Assembly: GCA_031280335.1 (NCBI GenBank)
Contig: JAITGZ010000255.1
Location: forward strand, 1-5,389
DNA: 5,389 nucleotides
DNA from: Deltaproteobacteria bacterium
GTDB lineage: Bacteria > Desulfobacterota > Desulfovibrionia > Desulfovibrionales > Desulfovibrionaceae
Direction of reading: 5' to 3'
Part shown: positions 1 to 3,889 of the stretch, piece after piece
Layout: each line of letters starts with the position of its first letter
Numbering within the stretch: the first letter of the stretch is position 1
Notes under the pieces: generated by a model
Database searches by the model: none
Told to the model about the DNA's origin: nothing
What the model saw: only the letters and a program-made list of their open reading frames with translations
Position numbers and translations under genes: made by a program

Positions 1-38
1 CCTGAAGGCCGGGGTCTCAGACCACAAAGGAATAGAAG
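1..38 (+). other. Upstream flank of thiE, probably the end of a preceding gene
   Basis: This short leader has no recognisable gene of its own. Frame 1 stays open from the window edge to a TGA at 40-42, which would overlap the thiE start as ATGA. That is a common arrangement for coupled genes, but the 13 visible residues (PEGRGLRPQRNRR) are too few to identify a protein. A second frame ends with TAG at 33-35. I cannot decide which, if either, is real. No promoter or thiamine-pyrophosphate riboswitch is visible in these bases; if there is one, it lies further upstream. Confidence 0.25.
26..31 (+). promoter_or_regulatory. Ribosome binding site of thiE
   Basis: AAAGGA lies 7 bases before the ATG at 39-41. 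It is a reasonable Shine-Dalgarno match with good spacing and supports that start. Confidence 0.6.
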
Positions 39-674
39 ATGAAAAGAATTTTTCCCCATACGGATTTATACGGTTTTACGGATCACGCCTTATCCCTTGG
101 GCGGGGCAATGTGGAGACGGCGCGGGCCTTGCTGGCGGCCGGGGTGAAGATAATCCAGTATCGGGAAAAAGAGCGCAAAATGGGTGTGATGCTGGAAGAG
201 TGTCTGGTCATAGGCACCTTGGCGCGTGAGGCTGGGGCCTGCTTCATTGTTAATGACCATGTGGATATAGCCTTGCTTGTGGATGCGGATGGGGTGCATG
301 TGGGGCAGGATGACTTGCCGGCGAGGGCGGTGCGGCGGCTTTTGGGGCCGGATAAAATCATCGGCGTTTCCACCCATGCCCCGGAGCAAGCCTTGGCTGC
401 TGTGGCGGATGGGGCGGACTACATAGGAGTGGGCCCGATCTTTGCCACCAGCACTAAAAAGGATGTCTGCGCCCCGGTGGGGCTGGATTATCTGCGTTGG
501 GCGGCGGAACATATAAATATACCTTTTACGGCCATCGGCGGCCTTTCGCCGTCTAATCTGGGGGAGGCGGCCCGGGCCGGAGCGCGTTGCTGCGCCTTGA
601 TCTCAGCCCTTGTCTCCAAATCCGACATAGGCCTGGCCGTGGCCGAAGCGCGCGCGGCCTTGCGCGCGGGATGA
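39..674 (+). CDS. thiE: Thiamine-phosphate synthase ThiE
   Basis: This cytoplasmic TIM-barrel enzyme couples HMP pyrophosphate with thiazole phosphate to give thiamine monophosphate and pyrophosphate. The 211-residue length is normal for a stand-alone ThiE. Visible motifs are QYREK (Q40, R42, K44) for pyrophosphate and pyrimidine binding; VNDHVDIA with N72-D73; ADGVHVGQDDLPA with D92; GVSTH (S111); GADYIGVGPIFATSTKK with K140; and a C-terminal AIGG loop. The spacing of D73, D92, S111 and K140 closely follows the known metal- and substrate-binding residues of Bacillus ThiE, so I expect an active enzyme. A mild departure is NDH where NDR is more usual. The ATG at 39 has a good ribosome binding site. 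The stop lies 3 bases before thiD, which supplies its HMP-PP substrate, so the two are very likely translated together. Confidence 0.96.
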   Translation: MKRIFPHTDLYGFTDHALSLGRGNVETARALLAAGVKIIQYREKERKMGVMLEECLVIGTLAREAGACFIVNDHVDIALLVDADGVHVGQDDLPARAVRRLLGPDKIIGVSTHAPEQALAAVADGADYIGVGPIFATSTKKDVCAPVGLDYLRWAAEHINIPFTAIGGLSPSNLGEAARAGARCCALISALVSKSDIGLAVAEARAALRAG

Positions 675-677
675 AAT

Positions 678-1487
678 ATGGCGGAATACCCCAATATTCT
701 AAGCATAGCCGGTTCCGATTCCGGCGGCGGGGCGGGCGTACAGGCGGATTTAAAAACCGCCACAGTACTGCGCGCCTTTGGTCTTTCAGTACTCACCGCG
801 CTCACGGCCCAAAATGGGGCGGGGGTGGCGGGCTTTGCGGCGGCGGAGCCTGAGTTTGTCCTGTTGCAGTACCGGACGGTGCTGGCGGGCTTTAAGATCG
901 CCGCCGCCAAGACCGGTATGCTCTGCAACAGGGGGATCATGCGCGGTTTAGCCCCTGTATTGCGCGAGCGTGATTTTCCCCTGGTGGTGGATCCGGTCTG
1001 CGTCAGCCAATCCGGGCATGCGCTGCTGGAGCATGACGCCATGGGTGCCTTGCGTGATCTAATTGTGCCCTTGGCGGATTTGCTCACGCCCAACCTGCCG
1101 GAGGCGGAAGCCCTCACGGGCATGAGCATTTCCGGTCCGCGCGAAGTGGAGGCGGCGGCGCGTTTTTTGCGCGGCCTGGGAGCGGGGGCGGTTTTGATCA
1201 AGGGCGGCCATGCGCTTTTCGGTCAGGAAGAAGGCATGATGACTGATTGGCTTTGCCTGGGGGACGGCCCTGTGCTGGCCCTGAACCATCCACGTGTGCA
1301 TACGTCCAACAACCACGGTACGGGCTGCACCCTTTCCGCCGCCATAGCCGTTTTTTTGGGTTCAGGCTTCAGCCTGGAAGAAGCGGTGCGCCGGGCGCAG
1401 GCCTTTTTACTGCGCGCACTGGAGACCAGCTTTAACCCCGGCTTGGGAGCCGGACCGGTCAATTTTCTTGCCGGGGCGGGGTTCTGA
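678..1487 (+). CDS. thiD: Hydroxymethylpyrimidine/phosphomethylpyrimidine kinase ThiD
   Basis: This ribokinase-family cytoplasmic kinase phosphorylates HMP to HMP-P and then to HMP-PP, the pyrimidine substrate of ThiE. At 269 residues it is full length. It begins with the family signature ILSIAGSDSGGGAGVQAD (residues 7-24). LTAQNG, KTGML, VVDPVCVSQSG, LTPNLPEAE and VLIKGGH follow in the expected order. The anion-hole and catalytic motif HGTGC is at 213-217, with C217 in the position of the conserved cysteine. DPVCVSQSG replaces the commoner DPVMVSKSG-type sequence but keeps the pattern. The ATG at 678 lies 3 bases after the thiE stop. Its only Shine-Dalgarno candidate is a weak GGGA at 668-671, so translation probably depends on coupling to thiE. 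No ThiE-ThiD fusion is present. Confidence 0.96.
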   Translation: MAEYPNILSIAGSDSGGGAGVQADLKTATVLRAFGLSVLTALTAQNGAGVAGFAAAEPEFVLLQYRTVLAGFKIAAAKTGMLCNRGIMRGLAPVLRERDFPLVVDPVCVSQSGHALLEHDAMGALRDLIVPLADLLTPNLPEAEALTGMSISGPREVEAAARFLRGLGAGAVLIKGGHALFGQEEGMMTDWLCLGDGPVLALNHPRVHTSNNHGTGCTLSAAIAVFLGSGFSLEEAVRRAQAFLLRALETSFNPGLGAGPVNFLAGAGF

Positions 1488-1508
1488 GGCTGTCGGGCCT
1501 GGTGGCGG

Positions 1509-2276
1509 ATGGAATTCAGCGACAAAACAATTGTGTTGCGTGTGGGCGGCTTTAGGGAGTCAGATATCTGGCTGCGCCTGCTTTCTCCAGAGCGCGGGGT
1601 GTTTTCCGCCTTTGCCTTTGGCGGGGGCAAAAGCCGCCGCCGTTTCAGCGGCTGTCTGGACTTGTTCAACGAGGTGCTTTTTCAGGTAAAAAAAAGCCGG
1701 CACGGCGATTATCTGGCCCTGCAAGAAGGCGTGCTTTTGCACGGCCCGGACCGGCTGCGCCGGGACTGGCGGCGCATGGGCATGGCACGCAACTGCGCCT
1801 GTTTTGTGGAGGCCATGCCCATCAGTCCGGATAATGCCGCCGGGGCGCACGCCTTATTTGCGGATTTACTGAACAGCCTGGAAGGAACAAACACCTTATC
1901 CCAGTTTTTGCCGCTTTTTTTCAGAACTCGCCTGCTTTTTGAACAGGGTTACGCCTTCAATCCGGATCACTGCGGCCGCTGCGGCCGCCCCTGGGCAAAG
2001 GACGAAGCCGCCCTGCTGCCTCTGGCGGCGCAGGCCCCGCTTTGCCGTACCTGCGCCGCCGGGGGCGGTTCTGCTTCGGGCCCGCCCGGACGCGGCTTCA
2101 TCCTGCCGGCTGAGGCCATAAAGGTTTTACATCGGGTCGTGAGCAGTCCGCTGCCCGCATGGGACTTTGCCGATTGCTCTTTGGGGGCGCAGCAGTCCTG
2201 CGCCAGGGCTATGGACGGTTTTTTGCGTTATAATGTCGGCCTGTATTGGGAAAATGGCCGTTTCAGGCAGGGATGA
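1509..2276 (+). CDS. recO: DNA repair protein RecO
   Basis: RecO works with RecF and RecR to load RecA onto SSB-coated single-stranded DNA at gaps, and it also anneals DNA strands. The 255-residue product has the usual two-part layout. The N-terminal OB-fold begins KTIVLRVGGFRESDIWLRLL and continues through FAFGGGKSRRRFSGCLDLFN, whose basic KSRRRF patch suits DNA contact. A helical C-terminal domain carries a zinc-finger pattern with C155-x2-C158 and C179-x2-C182. All four cysteines are present, so zinc binding is likely; this site is lost in some RecO proteins. The ATG at 1509 lies 21 bases after the thiD stop, with a GGTGGCGG stretch just before it as a poor ribosome binding site. The stop TGA at 2274-2276 overlaps a possible ATG of the next gene. 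Confidence 0.93.
   Translation: MEFSDKTIVLRVGGFRESDIWLRLLSPERGVFSAFAFGGGKSRRRFSGCLDLFNEVLFQVKKSRHGDYLALQEGVLLHGPDRLRRDWRRMGMARNCACFVEAMPISPDNAAGAHALFADLLNSLEGTNTLSQFLPLFFRTRLLFEQGYAFNPDHCGRCGRPWAKDEAALLPLAAQAPLCRTCAAGGGSASGPPGRGFILPAEAIKVLHRVVSSPLPAWDFADCSLGAQQSCARAMDGFLRYNVGLYWENGRFRQG
2269..2273 (+). promoter_or_regulatory. Ribosome binding site that sets the glycosyltransferase start
   Basis: AGGGA lies inside the last codons of recO, with 8 bases between it and the ATG at 2282. This spacing favours 2282. The alternative ATG at 2273, overlapping the recO stop as ATGA, has only a short CAGG at 2264-2267 in front of it. Confidence 0.5.
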
Positions 2277-2281
2277 ACGGC

Positions 2282-3469
2282 ATGGAAAAAGCGGCGCTGT
2301 GTTTTTGCAACAGCAACCTGGCCTGGGGCGGAGGCGAGCGCTGGCACCTCACAGCTGCCCGCCACTTTGCCTCCCAAGGCTATACGGTAACCCTGGCCGC
2401 CGGCCGGGAAAGCGCTCTGGGACTGGCGGCGGCGCGGCTGCTGGAGCGGGAACCTGGGCTTGCCCTGCGGCTGCGCTTGGCGGATTGGCGTTTTGGCAAC
2501 CTGGATTTTTTGCGTCCCATCAAAATGGCGCGTTTTGCCCATTTTTTACACATCCAGGGTATTCGCCGCCTGATTCTGGCTTTGCCGGCGGACTTAAAGG
2601 CCGGCGCAGCGGCGGTCAGGTTTTTATCCCCATCCAGCAGGCCGGATTTATTCTATCGCCGGGGCAGCGCCATCCCGGTCAGCCCCACCTGGACAAATCG
2701 TTTTTTCTACGGCGCGCTGCGCGGGGTCATTGCCAATTCGCAGGAAACCGCCAGAGGGGTCATGGCCGGCGGCAAGCTCATCGCCCCGTCCAAAATAAGC
2801 GTCATCTATAACGGAGTGGAGGCGGAAGAATTTGATCGCCTGCTGGCGGACCAGACCGGGGATACTCCATCACCCCGGCGCGGCGGGCCGGACCGGGCTT
2901 TGGTCATCGGCAACGCCGGGCGACTGACCAAGCAAAAAGGGCATAAATATCTCCTGCACATGAGCGCGGAGTTGAAAAAGCGGGGGGTTCGGCACCGCCT
3001 GCTCATGGCCGGCAGCGGCGAACTGCTGGAGGATCTTGAAAAGCTGGCCGCCCGCCTGGGCCTGGAGGCCGGCCGGGGCCTGGATTCGGACAAAGAAGTG
3101 GTCTTTGCCGGGTTCATGGAGAATATGGCTCCTTTTTGGCGTAAAATTGATATCTTTGTACTTGGCTCGCTCTGGGAAGGCTTCGGTTATGTGCTGGCGG
3201 AGGCCATGCTGGCGCAAAAGCCCATTTGCGCCTTTAACTGTAACAGTATGCCTGAGCTGGTTCTGGAAGGGCAAAACGGTTTTCTGGCCGCGCCGCCGCA
3301 GCCGGGCGAAGATGAGGCGGCGGGCGGACGTTTGGCGGAGATGGTTCTGCGCCTGCACGCCAAGCCGGACCTGGCGCACGGCTTGGGCCGGGCCGGGCGC
3401 GCCTTGTGCTTGGAGCGCTTCAGCCAAAAAAAGGCCATGGCCGCCCTGGAGCGGGTGCTGGATATATAA
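2282..3469 (+). CDS. GT4-family (GT-B fold) glycosyltransferase, acceptor unknown
   Basis: This is a predicted cytoplasmic or membrane-associated retaining glycosyltransferase that transfers a sugar from a nucleotide donor, probably to a lipopolysaccharide, capsule or other surface glycan. From the ATG at 2282 it has 395 residues. Near the N-terminus CNSNLAWGGGERWHL (residues 9-23) supplies the glycine-rich loop after the first beta strand. The C-terminal Rossmann domain starts near residue 205. It contains GNAGRLTKQKG (G213-G220), LLMAGSGE, VVFAGFMENM, and the E-x7-E nucleotide-sugar motif in EGFGYVLAE (E299 and E307), followed by PELVLEGQNGFL. No transmembrane segment or signal peptide is evident. 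The start could instead be ATG 2273; a TTG at 2246 would add a tail lying wholly within recO and looks unlikely. Donor and acceptor cannot be read from sequence, and no other sugar gene lies in the window. Confidence 0.88.
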   Translation: MEKAALCFCNSNLAWGGGERWHLTAARHFASQGYTVTLAAGRESALGLAAARLLEREPGLALRLRLADWRFGNLDFLRPIKMARFAHFLHIQGIRRLILALPADLKAGAAAVRFLSPSSRPDLFYRRGSAIPVSPTWTNRFFYGALRGVIANSQETARGVMAGGKLIAPSKISVIYNGVEAEEFDRLLADQTGDTPSPRRGGPDRALVIGNAGRLTKQKGHKYLLHMSAELKKRGVRHRLLMAGSGELLEDLEKLAARLGLEAGRGLDSDKEVVFAGFMENMAPFWRKIDIFVLGSLWEGFGYVLAEAMLAQKPICAFNCNSMPELVLEGQNGFLAAPPQPGEDEAAGGRLAEMVLRLHAKPDLAHGLGRAGRALCLERFSQKKAMAALERVLDI

Positions 3470-3474
3470 GGAGG
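3468..3474 (+). promoter_or_regulatory. Shine-Dalgarno-like motif without a start codon
   Basis: AAGGAGG overlaps the glycosyltransferase stop codon (TAA 3467-3469) and would be a near-perfect ribosome binding site. No ATG, GTG or TTG follows it until the ATG at 3552, far too distant. It is either chance or a relic of a gene that once followed. Confidence 0.4.
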
Positions 3475-3538
3475 GAACCCACCGCTTCGCCGGGCGAAGC
3501 CCGGCTCGCTCCGGCCTTCCGGACGGGAGCGGAACCAC
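3474..3538. repeat. GC-rich hairpin cluster flanked by short near-direct repeats
   Basis: Two overlapping stems are visible: GCCGGGC-GAA-GCCCGGC (3489-3505, 7 perfect pairs) and GCTTCG/CGAAGC (3484-3500), which exclude each other. A third pairs CGCTCC (3507-3512) with GGAGCG (3526-3531). The block is bounded by GGAACCCAC (3474-3482) and GGAACCAC (3531-3538), which differ by one C. None of these stems has a T-run after it, so they are not classical terminators. They may protect the operon's 3' end or represent a small repeat unit. Confidence 0.6.
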
Positions 3539-3546
3539 AAGGTAAC

Positions 3547-3600
3547 AGAGGATGAAACACGTTTTCGCCCAAAACGTGCCTGCTTTGACCTCTTTTTTTT
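3547..3600 (+). terminator. Probable intrinsic terminator of the thiE-recO-glycosyltransferase operon
   Basis: An inner stem CACGTTTT (3558-3565) / AAAACGTG (3571-3578) closes a 5-base loop. An outer stem AGAGG (3547-3551) / CCTCT (3589-3593) is separated from it by an internal loop in which AAA (3555-3557) can pair with TTT (3584-3586). Eight T's (3593-3600) follow directly on the outer stem. The T-run and position suit a factor-independent terminator, though the interrupted stem makes it less than ideal. Confidence 0.5.
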
Positions 3601-3618
3601 CCTGGCATAATGATCTTG

Positions 3619-3642
3619 AAAAGCCCCGGAGAAAGGCTTTTT
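3619..3642. terminator. Second terminator candidate, possibly bidirectional
   Basis: AAAAGCC (3619-3625) pairs with GGCTTTT (3635-3641) around a 9-base loop, and one more T follows. A's before the stem and T's after it give the symmetric form of a terminator that could act on both strands, fitting a gap between convergent genes. The GC part of the stem is only 3 pairs, so strength is uncertain. Its right half also takes part in the alternative long hairpin just downstream. Confidence 0.45.
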
Positions 3643-3699
3643 GCACGGACGGCCGCAGCGCAAGCTTGGAGCTTGCGCTGCGGCCGTCAAAGTTTCTCC
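3628..3699. repeat. Long hairpin with perfect 18-base arms
   Basis: GACGGCCGCAGCGCAAGC (3648-3665) and its exact reverse complement (3671-3688) flank a TTGGA loop. The pairing resumes further out. CTTT (3637-3640) matches AAAG (3689-3692), and GGAGAAA (3628-3634) matches TTTCTCC (3693-3699), leaving a 7-base and a 2-base bulge on the left side. In total 29 pairs are possible. No T-run follows. Such a strong stem would form in RNA from either strand and could extrude from DNA. It may be a dispersed REP-like element or a 3'-end stabiliser. Confidence 0.9.
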
Positions 3700-3772
3700 A
3701 TGCCTCTTGTTTCTGGCCCGGATATTTCAAAAAGAATGGCGGATCATCTTATTTTTTGATAGATTTTAGTTG

Positions 3773-3805
3773 TTTAGAACAATTTCGCTTTGAAATTGCT
3801 CTAAA
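3773..3805 (-). repeat. AT-rich imperfect inverted repeat
   Basis: TTTAGAACAATTTC (3773-3786) and GAAATTGCTCTAAA (3792-3805) form 14-base arms around a 5-base loop with one mismatch (3779 against 3799). In + strand RNA the mismatch is A-C. In - strand RNA it becomes a G-U wobble, so the stem pairs fully only in a transcript reading leftward, as from the LpoA-like gene. No T-run follows in that direction, so it is not a standard terminator. Confidence 0.6.
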
Positions 3806-3871
3806 AAATACTTTCGTGCTTGCTCATGCAATATTCTGGATAGGGGCAACAGCCCTGACTGGAGAGGGAGT

Positions 3872-3889
3872 AACCGGATTAATCCGGTT
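3872..3889. repeat. Perfect 18-base palindrome over a stop codon
   Basis: AACCGGATTAATCCGGTT is its own reverse complement. The TAA stop of the - strand gene (3879-3881) lies at its centre. As RNA it can fold to 7 pairs with a UUAA loop. No T-run follows on either strand. It could be a dimeric protein site, a weak 3' hairpin, or chance. Confidence 0.85.

Larger units (their letters stand above)
3470..3878. other. Structured non-coding gap between convergent genes
   Basis: These 409 bases separate the end of the glycosyltransferase (+) from the end of the LpoA-like gene (-). I find no credible protein gene. The left half is GC-rich and holds several stem-loops, including two terminator candidates and one very strong hairpin. 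The right half is AT-rich: 3721-3840 contains 36 G or C in 120 bases (30%). It holds one imperfect inverted repeat. No transposase remnant or tRNA is visible. A small RNA cannot be excluded, but no convincing promoter was seen. Confidence 0.7.

Noticed and set aside
1..38. TPP riboswitch upstream of thiE
   Set aside because: Only 38 bases are visible, far shorter than a THI element, and none of its conserved core is seen.
488..1201. A 237-residue - strand open frame across the thiE-thiD junction
   Set aside because: It is a shadow of two well-supported genes, with a low-complexity Ala/Arg/Ser/Pro product and no recognisable domain.
2246..2281. TTG start at 2246 for the glycosyltransferase
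   Set aside because: It would add 12 residues encoded within recO with no convincing ribosome binding site, while ATG 2282 has AGGGA at good spacing.
2167..2811. A 214-residue + strand open frame overlapping recO and the glycosyltransferase
   Set aside because: It lies out of frame with both genes, has no motif, and would cover residues needed by both recognised proteins.
2870..3730. A 286-residue - strand open frame opposite the glycosyltransferase
   Set aside because: It is antisense to a gene with clear GT-B motifs and crosses the hairpins in the gap. Long antisense frames are expected in GC-rich DNA, and its composition (many Arg, Pro, Gln, Ala) looks non-biological.
3756..3783. Possible + strand promoter (TTGATA, 16-base spacer, AACAAT)
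   Set aside because: The -10 element matches only 4 of 6 bases, the region is simply AT-rich, and no gene follows on that strand.
3844..3855. GGGC-AACA-GCCC stem as a terminator for the LpoA-like gene
   Set aside because: It has only 4 pairs and no T-run after it on the - strand.
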